A DNA stretch of 64,000 nt from positions 36,520,612-36,584,611 of the forward strand of contig NC_037091.1 of assembly GCF_002994745.2 (NCBI RefSeq). Reading direction: 5' to 3'. The position numbers and the translations under genes are program-made. The notes under the pieces were generated by a model, which worked only from the letters and a program-made list of their open reading frames with translations, was not told the DNA's origin and did no database searches. How positions within the stretch are numbered: the stretch's first letter is position 1; every line of letters starts with the position of its first letter. The stretch is from Rosa chinensis. Lineage: Eukaryota > Streptophyta > Magnoliopsida > Rosales > Rosaceae. Shown piece after piece: positions 11,601 to 23,980 of this stretch.

Positions 11601-14099
11601 TCTTAGAGAGGAGGCATCCACAACTATATTGCTGAGGCAGCAGAAAATGTCACCAAGACTTTTACTAACCCTGCCACCAACCAACCTAATGGTGCAGGAT
11701 TAATACGTACTGACAGGATAAGCAGACTTCAAAACTGTGCTTGGTGGATCAGAAAAATTCAATCAATGTCTATATGCCAAAATAATAAATGTGGTGGGTA
11801 AGTGTTCGTTGTGGAGGAGAGAATGGTTTTGATCAGGCTATTGACTCTTCATAGAAGATTCTATCCAGTGTGAAATTTGGGCAAGAGAAACACTTGATGG
11901 AAAAATACTTTGAAGAGATTAGATTGGATACAGGGAAGTAGAAAAGCAAGAACCAGAAGGTGAATGTACTGAAGAATAATGAGGTTTTCAGCAAACCTTC
12001 TCATCTAAATTTTTCTTTTCTGTACATGTTGTATCTTTGGCAGAGAACATGGATGGTAAAAGTACTAGATGAAAATTCTACAAGAGATATTCCATGAAGA
12101 GGATCAAGTTGGATCAAACTACTCCTAACTTGATGACAGTTTAGTGGAGGATATTACAACAGCAAATGGTTTATAAATGGATGCATAATAAACACAAGAA
12201 GCTAATGATACGGAGAAATGATCATACAACCCCATTTAGCAAAGCTGGATTGCTAAGTTAAAAGTCATTTTTGTGGTTAATTAAATTCATTGATAAAAAA
12301 AGGGAGGAAGAAAGCTTTGAATGATCAATTAATGCTGAAGCTGTGCTGACAAGAAGATCTCAAGGGTGAAAGGATATCAGATGGAGGCATAAACAACTCA
12401 TATAGAAATAGAGCCTTTAGGCATATTGGGTGTTATTGCTGGGCTTATTCCGTATCCTCATCACAAGTAGCTAGTGAAATGAAGAAGTGGTTTATCTTTC
12501 AAGACAGTAGCATATCAGTTCCAGATTAGGATTGCAGCAATATATCAATCCTAGTACAAGACTGCAGTAATACATCAGTCCTAGACAATGGAGAAAAATT
12601 TAAGTATGCAATGCAGTCTATGAATAATGAAAAATGCAGAAATTTAAATGCTGTAGCTTGAAGTTTTTGTAGAAGATCAATGATCACTAAGTTTTGTTCT
12701 CCGAAAATAATTTGGATGATTGTATATCTCAAAAGACCCATGGGAGAAACTTCATTTTCTGATCATGAATGTTGATGATATGTTGTTTTCTAGCAACAAC
12801 ATTTGGTTTTTGAAGGAAACAAAAGGAGAGTCAACAATGTCTAAAGCAGATTAGTTTCATGAAGACTAGTGCCCCAAGAATGCTTTTCTGAAGAAAAGCA
12901 TGGAAAATATAACTTATACAAGGTCAGTTGGATGTTTATCATTCTTACTTATCATTGTATAGAGTTGTTTTCATTATTTTAGACTAAATTGATCAATAAA
13001 GTTCCCCTACATTTATGGAATTTCACCTTATTATCTTTCTGCATACTCAAGTTGTACAAATTCAGCAAGCTATCAATGAATAGCAAATCTTGCAGATTGA
13101 CAATATTAAGTAGTGTGAAATATATGGTTTCCAATTCTATGTTATTAGAAATTTTGGCAGGACAACATATGCTTATATTATGAACGATCATTATGGATTA
13201 TGGATTAGGCATATGTTATGTTACTGTATTTTGAGGTAATTCATGTGATTATGTATGCTGCATTGTGATCTTGGAATGCTGATGCTTTTCGAATTCATCA
13301 TGACATTCTTTGATTTCTTGTAGTTGACCATAATTGACAGAATTTTGAAACAGATTGTTTGATGTGAGTTGAATTCAAAATGCGCACACTTTAGTATCTA
13401 AATCATATATACTTCAGTTTCTAAACAATGTCAAGTTTAGTAAGAGATTGTAAGAAAACTTAATGAACCCGACATTGTGTAGAACCTAAGTATATATTCA
13501 TATATGATTTAGTTTTGAATTCAAATGTCAAGTATAAGTTAAGGACTTAAGAAAATCATTTTGGTCCAACTTATCACATTTGTTAGAATTTGAAATTCAT
13601 AAATACAGTTATGACTCATGAGAGTTTATCTGGTTTTTTGAAAAAGTAGTTGGGATGCCTTATCAGTTTCTTGATGGAAGAAACTGATAATACAATGCTT
13701 TATATATCAGATATTTTGGACCCTTTTGATGCACAAATCATTCTCATCAATTAGTCCCATCACTAAGAGGATGCTAAAGGTGAAATTAGGAGAAGTCTAA
13801 GATGGAAAACTCAACTGTATCAAGAAAGTCAGTTCTATCTGTTTTCTGGTGTTTATGTATTTTTCAGATACAGGATTGATATAGAGACTTCAATCCCAAG
13901 CCTAAATGCAGAATCTAATGGTGCACGGTGATTTCATTTATGTTGCTTTACATATCATACAGTTTATATACTTTGCAGATATCAGGATATATATGATGTT
14001 TCAGTCCTATATTAGGATATGACTGGCATATCAATCCTAAATGCTAATTACGATCAATGCTGCACTCCCACATATATTTGCATAGAAATGTTTGTTTAC
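8641..14099. other. Long non-coding stretch, no supported gene
   Basis: About 5.4 kb of AT-rich sequence with only short ORFs and no recognisable domain. 8645-8760 is a GC-rich patch of GGGCCGGCC/GGGCTGGC words resembling pieces of the hAT-like elements elsewhere in the window. A degenerate motif of TAGGAT followed by ATCAATCCTA or ATCAGTCCTA recurs near 9280, 9380, 12530-12580 and 13990-14040, suggesting decayed repeat DNA. The exons upstream of the host gene at 23981 might lie here, but I could not identify any. Confidence 0.6.
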
Positions 14100-14124
14100 T
14101 TTTTTTTTTTTTTTTTTTTTTTTT
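14100..14124 (-). other. LINE poly(A) tail (T tract on this strand)
   Basis: Twenty-five consecutive T form the 3' tail of the minus-strand LINE, about 270 bp beyond the ORF2 stop codon. Confidence 0.9.
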
Positions 14125-14392
14125 AAGGGTTTGGAACCCAGCCGAGCTGGGAGGCTTAGCCCCACGCCCGGTTCAAATTAATAAAGGAAGAAAGCAACGG
14201 GGGGGACATAACAACCTGTACCCCGAGCTCGTTACATAGGAGATCAAGCATCTGAAAAGGAAAGTACAAGTTGGAACTCCAGAAAGGAGCCCATGAAGGC
14301 ACTGGCTAAAGAACCAATTAAGATCACAGGAAAAGAGAAACCGAGATCGAACTGTCGAGAATTAGAGAAACCAAACTAACGCACTGAACCAG

Positions 14393-17300
14393 TTAACGAA
14401 ACCGGTAGTCCGTCTGGCCTGAATAGTCATGACCAAAAGCGCTAATCAGGAAAGGCGGAATTGAATCCCACCAAGTTGGACTGTCATTCGTGGCTCCAAA
14501 ATTAGCCAGCTTGTCGGCCACACGGTTCCCTTCTCTATAGATATGGGAGATGTGCATTTGCAATTGGCGAATCGAAGCAACACAGTTTTTCCATCTAGTA
14601 CGAAGACTCCAAGGCACCCTGGATGGATTGTTAAAATAGTGCATAACCAACATTGAATCGGTCTCTAACCATAGAGGAAACCAGTTACGATCACTTGCCA
14701 CTTTAACAACCGCCATTACTGCTAATAACTCAGTGTCAATTGCCCATGGCACAAATGCTTTACAAGAGAAGGCGCCTAAGAAAGCTGCCTCACTGTTTCT
14801 AAAAATGCCACCAAAGCCAGCATGATTGGGATCACGAAAAGAGCCATCTGAATTTGCTTTGAACCAATTCTCTGGCGGGGGAGTCCATGTGACTGGAATA
14901 TAGCGAGGTGCCATGGGGCGGAGGGGGGAGATGCCCAATAGGCCGAAAATGGGGGTTACAGAGGATGCCAGGGAGGATGAGGCAAATATTAACCCTGCAG
15001 ATTCCCTTAGTGATAGGGTGAAAAACTACTTAAATCTTGATAGACAAAAAGCTCCCCCATCAAACTTTCTTTTGTTCCTTTCTTGCCAGATGCACCAAAG
15101 GAAGTTGCAGACAGCTATGTACCACAGTAACTTGGAGGCATAGTCGAGAGGGGACAGCAAATTATAAAGGAAAAAATCATGGAGCGACGCACCTGGGGGG
15201 AATCGCAATCTGAAGAGGTGGTGGAGCCAATGCCATAATGAACTGGTGATCTCACAAGTCTGAAAAAGATGCATATGTGATTCAGAATTTGTCCCACAAA
15301 TGAGGCATCTAGAACACAGGCTTGTACCCCGTTTCTGAAGAAAATCATCTGTATGAATTTTTCCATGCAAGACTTTCCAAGTGGTGACACTCTTTCTAGG
15401 TTGTATTGCAGCATGCCAAATGTGCTTGCACCATGAAGGGCCAGGCATAGAAGGATCCAAGGCGTTGTAATCATCGCTGGATGTCAATGATCCAGACGCC
15501 GTTTCAGACCAAATAACCTGATCAGGGGAGGGCTCCTCTGGGAGATCAATTGAGCGGATGGACTGGGCAAGAGCAGGCAACGTGCGACAGAAGCTTGCTG
15601 GTAAGTTCCACCGGCCATTCGCAATGAAGCAAGACACTTTGTCATTCAATAACTTTTGAACCTCGTGAACATAGTTGAGGGAAGTAGCAAGGGTTTCCCC
15701 CAACCAATTGTCACGCCAGAATCTAATGGATTTTCCATTACCAACAAGCCACTGAACCCCATCCAGCAACCGTGGCCAGAGCTTCTTGAGACCCAGCCAA
15801 ACCGAGGATTTTTTATAATAGGAGTATGGTTGCAGACCAATTTTTACAAACCGATCATGCAAAAAGTTGGCAGAGGTGGACGCTCGAGAGGCAATGTCCC
15901 AACATCTTTTGAGAAGCAAGGCTCTGTTCAAAGTGAAGATGTTTTTTAGACCTAATCCCCCCTGCTCTTTTGGGGTACAGACTGTGTTCCAGGCGATAAG
16001 GGCGGAGCCATCCTTGAGAGGGTCCTCGTTCCAAAAGAAGTTCTTGATCCATCTTTGAACTTTCTTTAGCAGGGCCTTGGGCCATTCATAAACTTGAAAA
16101 CTGTATATCAAAATGCCATGGATCACTGAGGAAATGAGTTGTACTCTACCTGCTTGAGATAATTGCCTACCTTTCCAAGAGCTTAGCTTACAGCGCACTT
16201 TGTCCGCAATTGAAACAAGGTGCTCAGGTTTCGGATGGCCAGTGAAAATTGGGACTCCCAGATATGTGAAGGGAAGTTTGTCCACATGGATCCCCAAAAT
16301 CCGGCTAGTACTATGTTGCCACAACAAAGCATGTTTCCCAAGGAACAGATGAGACTTCGTTTTGTTTATAACCTGGCCAGAATTCAAAGCATACTCATCC
16401 ATAAAAGAAAGCAGGTTCCGCAGATGAGAAGGTTTACCTTGCACGAACACCATAATGTCATCTGCAAAGAGCACGTGGGAAGGCGGGGAGATGCCTAACG
16501 GCGCTGCAAGACTTTTAATCTTATTTGTGGAGATAAGAGAGGAAAGCCCACGACTAAGCACCTCCTCAGCAAGGCAGAAGAGAAGACGCAATAAAGGGTC
16601 ACCTTGTCTGACTCCTCTGGAGCATGTGAAGTAGCCATGAGCCTGCCCATTGACATTAACAGATAGATAAGCTGATTTCAGGATGGCATGGATATAACTC
16701 ACGAAGTTCGCATTGAATCCGAAAGCTTTTAAGACACGTAGTAGGAAGTTCCAATCCAGGGTGTCAAAAGCTTTGCGAACATCAAACTTAATAGCCATAT
16801 TTCCATATTTGCATTTATGATCCAGCAGGTTAATACATTCAGAGGTAAGAACAATGGGGTCAATGATGGAGCGCCCCTTGATAAATGCCCTCTGGTTGGG
16901 GGAGATGATTTGCGAAGCTATGGGACCAAGTCTATCTGCAACAATCCTTGTAATGATTTTAAAAACAAAATTAGCAAGAGCAATAGGGCGGAAGTCAGAG
17001 ATGCTCTCTGAGTCGTCTACCTTTGGGATAAGGATAAGGGTATTTGAATTAAAATGAGGGAGAACGAAGCCATTGTGGAAGAAACTTTGAGTTGCCCTAA
17101 CAACATCATTTGTGACTACTGGCCAAGAAAAAGTGAAGAAGTCCCCACCGAAGCCATCTGGACCGGGAGCGCTCTTCCCATCCATGCACTTGACAGCTGC
17201 AAAGACTTCCTCAGGAAATGGCATAGCAAGAAGGGAAGCGTTTTCCTCATCAGTGACTAAGGAAGGGATGGTTCTCTCAACCAAGCCCGTATTCATAATG

Positions 17301-18520
17301 CGTGGATCACAGGTGAAGGCCTCTTGGAAATGTTGTTCTATATGGGCAGCAATGGCCGGTTGATTTGTGAGCGTTACATCTTCGACTACGAGGGAGGATA
17401 TCGAATTATGAAGGCGGCGAAGCTTTATCATATTATGAAGAAAAGAGGTGTTCCTGTCACCATCCTTTAACCAACAGATTCTAGATTTGTCCCGAAGCAA
17501 CGTTGTTTGGAGGGACAAGTCCAAAAGGTACTTGGTTTGGGCTGCCGTTTCTAGTGCAGTCCTCTCAGCGTTTTGACCATGTGTTGAAATTTTGGATTGA
17601 ATTGCATCCAGAGCGGCTCGGGAGTTATTCACCTGAACATGCACGTCCCCCACATTATCCTTGCTCCATGATTTTAACATGGATTTCAGAGAGCGCAACT
17701 TGGAGGCCAGAATAAACTGTGGACAGCCAAAGAATTGTAGAGAGTCCCAGAAAGTCCGAATAAGCTCTAAAAAATTTGGTTTTTGCAGCCACATAGTCTG
17801 GAACTTGAAGGAAGGACGCAGAACAGAACCCAACTTTGAACAAGATACCAAGATGGGACAATGGTCAGAAGTGGCTTTTGTGAGAGTACAACAGTCCATC
17901 AGGTTCCATGCATTCATCCACTGGAGGTTTCCAATTGCACGATCTAACCTTACTTCCGTAAATTTATTAGACCAGGTGTAGCGCAGGCCCTGTGTAGGAA
18001 TATCAATAAGGCCACATGAATTGCACGTCTGACTAAACTCAAGGCAGGAAACTGCATTTGGAGGACGACCCCCACGTTTTTCATGGGCACCCAAAACACA
18101 GTTGAAATCACCAAGGACAACCCATGGGCACTGGCCATGCAAAGCGTGAATGTAGTTTAGCTCCTGCCATAACTGACGTCGTCCCCCAACTGAGGTTTTG
18201 GCATAAACTGATGTAATGATACAGGGAACTCCTTCATAGGAACAGGAGACAGTAGTCTGTTGCTCTGAGCTCAAAATAACCTGTGTGCTCAAAGCTTCCT
18301 GACACAAGAACCACATGTTGGGGGCTTGGCATCCCCGGTTATTAGTAGTTACAAGTTTAAGGCCCAAGGACCTCCAAAAAGAGAAAGGAATAGATGCAAA
18401 GTTAACAAAGGGCTCTGAAATGCAAACAATGAGGGCTTTCTGTGAGCGTACCATATTAGCAAGGGCACACTGAGAGTCATCGTTGCCAATGCCGCGTGCA
18501 TTCCAATAGAGTATTCTCAT
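14393..18520 (-). CDS. LINE ORF2: endonuclease, reverse transcriptase, RNase H (one in-frame amber)
   Basis: The frame runs from ATG at 18520 to a stop at 14393, 1376 codons including one internal TAG at 15026-15028. Residues 1 to about 230 are an apurinic-type endonuclease (start RILYWNARGIGN, then GDFNCVLG and a C-terminal TSDHCP). The reverse transcriptase follows, with LILIPKVDDSESISDFRPI, then FADDIMVF at about residue 685 holding the two catalytic aspartates. A zf-RVT segment (CSRCLICG through HLFQTC) comes just before the amber codon. Beyond it the same frame gives an RNase H domain (ANSDGSFRDP, DTELLAV, ETDSMLVM, NRVADKLAN) with the four acidic residues in place. These enzymes nick the target and copy the RNA by target-primed reverse transcription. 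Without readthrough the product would lack RNase H. Confidence 0.9.
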
Positions 18521-19853
18521 TAGAAACGCTTGAGACTAGCTCCCTTGCGAAGTAGAGCTCGTCCCGCAGGTTTGTGGGAGATTATTTTCATTTTTGCTTT
18601 CTCATTTTGCTTCAGCAATTTCTTCGACTTCTTATGTAGGACGGGTGTGAATTCTCCTTCCTCCAAAAGGTCAGTTGTAACTCCCATCTGACAGTCTCTT
18701 TGATTACAGTCGGCCATAATAATTGGTGGAGCAACTGAAGAAACCACGGGAGTCGACGTAGAGCTAGCAGGTTGGAGATCAGATTCCGTTTCCATTTGAG
18801 TAAATCCAGGTGGGACGCTATCACTTGAATTAGCTTGTTGCACGGGCACAGCAGCCATCGCCAGCTCATCCATAATTAGAGTAGCTGTGAAAGCTGGAAT
18901 TGCAGTGATAGTTGGAGCTGCTGTGGAAATCTCAACATTATTCAAAACAGATGAAGCCATCATATCTTCAACGTCGTGCCTTAAGATTGCTGCTGTGGTA
19001 GCCGTCAGTGGTGCAACATCATCAGGTTGTCTGGCTTTGACTGGTCTCCTTATTGCACCCCCATGCTTTGAGTTGTGCTGTGACTTGTGAGATCGATTGT
19101 TCCTCCTTTTCTTCAGATCAGAACGCTCTGTTGACCTTCCCCGCTCAATTGGGATATCAGTCACAGTGTGGTCGGGAGCCTTAGAACGGCAGGTACCAGC
19201 GACATGGCCAACTATCCCACACCTGGTGCAGATATCAGGTACAGACTCATACTCAACTCCAATCACCACAACCTCACCATTGGCCCTGGTGATTCTGAGC
19301 TTGTCGTGAAGAGGCTGTGAGAAGTCAACGTCCACTAAAATTCTGGCAAACAAGCCCACGGTGCGGTTCTTGGTGCGTGGGTCAAGTTTAAGGGGCGTAC
19401 CAATACCAGATGCAATTTCAAAAAGAGTTTGTTGATCCCAGTAGGCAAACCCTAAATCCCAAAATCGCACCCATACCTGAGCGAAGGAGTTTCTGTATGT
19501 AGATGGCGAGAACTCAGGTGACCATTTGATCAAACGGAGCATGCCGGAATTAAGACGTACTGTCCCCGATGACCAAACTAGCTGCATATCAACTAAGTTT
19601 TTGAACTGGAGCATGAAAAAACCCCTACCAAGAGGTGCCACAGTCCAGTGATCTAATCCCGACCATAGTTGCTTCAATTGGTTTTGCATTTCTCGAGACC
19701 GCGAAGAAATGGTTCTTTGGAGATGCGAATAGAGTTCAAACCATCTTCAAAGAAAGGCGAAGGCAAGTCAGCGATGGCAAAGGAGATTGGAGACACCTCA
19801 GTCAGAGCTGCTGCGTAGGAGGGCTTTTGTTTTTTTGGGATGTCTGCCGCCAT
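18520..19853 (-). CDS. LINE ORF1: DUF4283 RNA-binding protein, frameshifted
   Basis: The likely start is ATG at 19853 (MAADIPKKQKPSYAAA), which leads into SFAIADLPSPFFEDGLNSIR and ends at TGA near 19677. The rest continues in another frame from about 19689 (QLKQLWSGLDHWTVAPLGRG) through DUF4283. A CCHC knuckle CTRCGIVGHVAGTC lies near 19195-19235, then a basic serine/arginine-rich linker and a low-complexity tail. A single one-base frame change near 19680 therefore splits an otherwise open ORF of about 444 codons. ORF1 proteins of plant LINEs bind the element RNA. Its stop overlaps the ORF2 start by one base (TAATG), suggesting reinitiation or coupled translation. Starting at the internal Met at 19689 would remove the first part of DUF4283. 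Confidence 0.85.
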
Positions 19854-20429
19854 GAAGGGTGGCCGACAAGAGCAGCGTATTGGCCGTCAGAAGAATATTT
19901 TGGAAGTTCCCATTGCACGCCTAAGAATTTTGTCTGCCACCTTTCTGAAAATTCTCCTGCCACAAAGCACTTGAAAGGAGTGGGTATAATTAATAAAATA
20001 AAAATAAAATAATATTTAATTGCACGCAGAGGATTCCTGTCTGCAACCACCACCGGTGCCTGAACCGGAGAAAGGGGAAGAACCTGCCAAGAACCACCCT
20101 ACTGACTACCAATTTGCGGTGGAGAACAGGCAGAGGAATACACTCCACTATGCTGAAGCAGAGAGAGGTTGATGCAGCTGAAGCAGAAGAATGTTGAGAC
20201 GGTTCTGTTTGGCGGCAAGAGGATCGGCGAGCAGAGCAGTTTCGAGAAGCTAGACTGGTTCGCCGGAGAACTTGAGCTGGAACATCAGAGGAGGAGTTGC
20301 AGAATAGCTCCCACTGTTGCCTTCGAGCGTACCGAAAAAGTTTGCTTGATCTCTTATGCTTTGCTTGATCTATGAATCCTCCTCCAAGATCGTCTACTGT
20401 AGGTCTACCAAGGTACGGTGGCGCGCAGG

Positions 20430-20530
20430 TTCGACCGCTGGAGGTGTGGGTTGTTGACGGGTCAAGATCGCTCCAATGACTTGCTGGAGGTGGAGGTGTG
20501 GGTTGTTGACGGCTCAAGGTACGGTTGCCA
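20430..20530. repeat. Direct repeat of a GGAGGTGTGGGTTGTTGACG unit
   Basis: The phrase GGAGGTGTGGGTTGTTGACG followed by G(G/C)TCAAG occurs twice about 50 bp apart in the putative LINE leader or its immediate flank. Confidence 0.75.
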
Positions 20531-21653
20531 TTGAACTTGAATTATCTCTTACTGGCATAGTTATTAATGCTGGAATTGAGGGAGGAGAAGCAACACCAGG
20601 TGCCCACAATTAGTTGAATACGCACTAAATGTGAAATATTGGAGGAAACTAAGCATATTCACATATTTACTTGTGTTCATGCTAAGATAGATTTACAGCA
20701 ATAGAACGGAGCAAGTTCTAACATATGGGTGAGGGTAATCCCTTCAAGGAGAATCTAGATGAGAAATCTTCTTAAGGGGAAATCTGGATAAGGAGAAATT
20801 CCCTCAAGACAAATTTGAATGAGCAGTAATTCCCTTTAGGGAAATCCGAGTAAGGTGAAATCCCCTCAATTATATGAAGGCTTCACATGATCAAAGTTTT
20901 TCATCTGATGTTGCTTTAGTTGAGTTAGGTTTTGACTCTCTCAATTTAATAGAGCATATTGTGACCTCAAATGAATCTTATGAAGGCAACAATCAATTTG
21001 ACTATAATGCTTATGAATATAATGAATGTGGAAAAGTAAATGACCAGTCATCTAGTTGGATCTATCCTTACTATCCATTTATAAGGAAAACAGTTGGCAG
21101 CTCCAAAGCTATGTATAACTATCATATTCATCACTACAATTTGCATTATGTGGGTCATATGTTTTAGTCTAACTATTGTATTTTCGTAGACCAACGAGCG
21201 TCTTTTCAACCACCTAGAATTTCTTTTTGAAGTAGATGAAGCTGAAATTTATATCCCTTTATATATAAATCCAATCAATTGAATCTTTTGAAAAAAAAAA
21301 TTTATTTTCTAGAATATCTTGGATATATCCTCTATATTTTTTTTATCCCTTTTTCAAAGTTCCGATAGATATGTATAAATTGATATTTTTATCCTTGGTT
21401 ATAGGTTTTACAATTTGAAAAAGAAGCAAATGATTATTGCAAAGATGTTCTCTTCAATGAGAAATCATCTTGGGATTGGAATCAACGTACAATCCTGCAT
21501 CAAGATGTGCAAGATAATGTTATTCAAGATGAATGAGAGAATCTAAATCAGCTGGAGCTTGATCCACCACAACAGTTATCCCCTCACAGTCCTCAACAAC
21601 CCTCGTCAGTACCTTCAAATGCAACATCAACTCCAAACTTAACATCAATTAGG

Positions 21654-23220
21654 TTGAGAAGCTTGAATGATATATATGAAAGATGCAATGCATGCTTGTT
21701 TGACCCTGAGCATTTTGAAGAAGCTGTGAAAGAAGATGAGTGGAGGAATCAAATGTTAGAGGAGATCAATTTGAATGTGAAGAACAATACATGGGAGCTG
21801 GTTGCTAAACCAAATAACAAAGATGTTATTGTTTAAAGTGGATTTACAAAACAAAGTTGAACCAAGATGGATTTGTGCAAAGAAATAATGCAAGATTGGT
21901 GGCAAAGAGATATTCACAAATACCTGAAATTGACTTCTATGAAACTTTTGCACTAGTAGCAAGGCATGAGAACGTAAGAGGTCTGATTTCCATTGTTGCA
22001 CAAAAAGACTAGTTTTTACACCAGTTAGATGAGAAAGCTGCATTTCTGAATGGAGTGCTAAAAGAGGAAGTGTTTGTAGAGAAACCACAAGAGTTCATCA
22101 TCAATTATAAAGAGTAGAAGATTTACAAACTGAAGAAAGCTCTTTATTTTTGAAACAAGCCTCAAGTGTTTGTTATGGTGAGTTGATTCCTATTTCAATG
22201 AAAGAGGGTTTCAAAGAAGTGAAAATGAACCTGCACTCTACACCAAAACTGAAGGTAAATCAAGCATTCTTATTATCTCCTTATATGTTGATGATTTGGT
22301 ATTTACTTGAAGTTGTGAGAAAATGATTTCAAATTTTAAGTCTTATATGTGATGAAATATGAAATGAGTGAATTGGCAATCCTGCATTATTTTCTGGGAA
22401 TTGAAATTGTTAAATCAGTGGAGGGTATCTTCATTAACAGAAAAAATAATATGCAAAGACAATTCTAGATGTTTTGTTGCAAAGCTGTTGCAACACCTCT
22501 AGTTGTCAATGAGAAGTTTCACAAACAAGACGGAAGTGGTTATGTGGATGAGAATATATACATAAGTCTAGTGGGAACTGGAAAGTTTACTTTACTTGAT
22601 AGCAACAAGGCCTGACATTATGTATGCTGCAATCTTGTTATCCAGATTTATGCACAAGCCAACCAAAATTCATGATGGAGCTGCAAAGAGGATTCTGAGA
22701 TAAATCAATGGTACTCTTGACTTTGAAATTATGTATGAAAGGAATGGGGAACCAAAACTCTTTGGTTTTTGTGACAGTGATTGGGGTGACAGTGTAGATG
22801 ATTTGAAAAGCACATTTGGGTATACTTTCACACTTGGAACTGGTGTGTTCTCTTGGGCTTCAAATAAGCAAAAATTAGAGGCCTTATCTACAGCTGAAGT
22901 TGAGTATGTGTCTACATTAATAGCTACTTCACAAGTAATTTGGCTCAGAAGAGTCATTGAAGATTTTGGTGAGAAACAAGGATCTGTAACAATCATTCTC
23001 TATGATAACAAGTCTGCAATTGCAATGAGCAAGAACCTTGTATATCACAGTAGGGGCAAAGCATATTGTCTTAAAATTTCACTACATCAGGGATGTAGTT
23101 GAAGAGAATGAAGTGGATCTGGTCTACTGCAATATTGAAGACCAAGTTGCAGATACTTTCAAGAGAGAAGTTTACTTCAGAGACCTACTTGAAATAAAGA
23201 AGCAAAGCATTAAGAGGGAG
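21654..23220 (+). pseudogene. Decayed Ty1/copia pol (reverse transcriptase and RNase H)
   Basis: The reading starts with FEEAVKEDEWRNQMLEEI and NTWELV, the beginning of the copia reverse transcriptase domain. It then passes through several stops and frame changes (FYETFALVARHENVR, FLNGVLKEEVFVEKP) to the RNase H region. That region has FGFCDSDWGDSVDDLKSTFG, SWASNKQKLEALSTAEVEY and WLRRVIEDFG, ending just before a polypurine tract. No gag, protease or integrase can be recognised upstream, and I see no 5' LTR, so this is a 5'-truncated, non-functional copy. The stretch 20720-21640 contains short tandem AAATCCC/AGAAAT-type repeats and ORFs that I cannot assign. Confidence 0.85.
23212..23220 (+). 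promoter_or_regulatory. Copia polypurine tract
   Basis: AAGAGGGAG immediately precedes TGTTGGAATTAATGC, the start of the 3' LTR. It is the plus-strand primer site of the element. Confidence 0.8.
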
Positions 23221-23575
23221 TGTTGGAATTAATGCTTTCCCGCTCCAACTAGGAAACTACTGAAGACTTGCTATTTTTATTATTGTGCAGCCACTACTGT
23301 TTTGTGCACTAAGTAATCTAGATATTTTGTGTAATAGTACATTAAATCTAGTTTATTAGTACTCTATATATTCTAATCCACAAGATGATTACGTAGGTTA
23401 CCTTTTGCTTTACTATATAAGCTTAAGGTTGTTGTTGTAAAAAGAGACAGAATTGACCTGAAATCTCAAGCACATAAGTCGTTGAGTTTCTTGTTCGTCT
23501 GCTCATACTTCAAACTGCTACTGCAGTTTTTAATTAATTACAAGTTGAACTATTGATTGTGGTTCGTTCATTACA
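23221..23575 (+). mobile_element. 3' LTR of the truncated copia element
   Basis: It begins with TGTTGG right after the polypurine tract and contains a TATA-like CTATATAAGC near 23411 followed by a leader-like stretch. No second copy is present to fix the right end; it lies somewhere in 23550-23580, possibly at an ACA ending. Confidence 0.6.
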
Positions 23576-23980
23576 ATTTGAAGCTCAAATCCTAAGATTT
23601 ACTGTCTATGAAATGGAAATAAAGTTGGAGGTTGTTTCAGTATTGAGGGGCCTTCGTTATACTTGCATTGGATTTATTTATTTATTTTGGGGTGTTTTTG
23701 TACAATGAGAGTGTCTTTTAATTTATATATTATGTGTTAGGCAAGACCAATGGGAGGATTGGAATTGTACGGGGGAGAGAGCCTGATTGTATATAGTTTT
23801 CCATCATTGATCACAGTCTGTTAGTTTTTGCAAAGTCTGGCAATTGTTTACTATTCATGGTTTTCTGTTTGTCTCTTGCGCTATTGTAGTGTTTGCCGAA
23901 ACTGTTAGTAGATAACTTTTGTTCAATTATGCAGCATCGACAGGAAGAAGTTTGAACATCTAGTACTATTAAATAAGCAG

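Larger units (their letters stand above)
14100..20040 (-). mobile_element. Nearly complete L1-type LINE retrotransposon
   Basis: Read on the minus strand, the element has a GC-rich 5' leader, ORF1 (DUF4283 plus CCHC knuckle), ORF2 (endonuclease, reverse transcriptase, zf-RVT, RNase H) and a 3' poly(A) tail seen here as 25 T at 14100-14124. ORF1 and ORF2 overlap as TAATG at 18518-18522. The coding defects I see are one frame change in ORF1 and one in-frame amber codon in ORF2, so the copy is probably young. The 5' end is not precisely placed; the leader may run to about 20520, since the DNA there is GC-rich and unlike the flanks. I could not find a convincing target duplication. Confidence 0.85.

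Noticed and set aside
14913..18138. Many ORFs on the plus strand and in other frames across the LINE
   Set aside because: They are shadows of ORF2; none has a recognisable domain.
14060..20690. Target duplication of the LINE (CATATATTTGCATAG-like words on both sides)
   Set aside because: The matches were short and imperfect, and the 5' end of the element is not fixed.
20874..21167. 97-codon ORF upstream of the copia pol remnants
   Set aside because: Not recognisable as gag, protease or integrase; left unassigned inside the decayed copia region.
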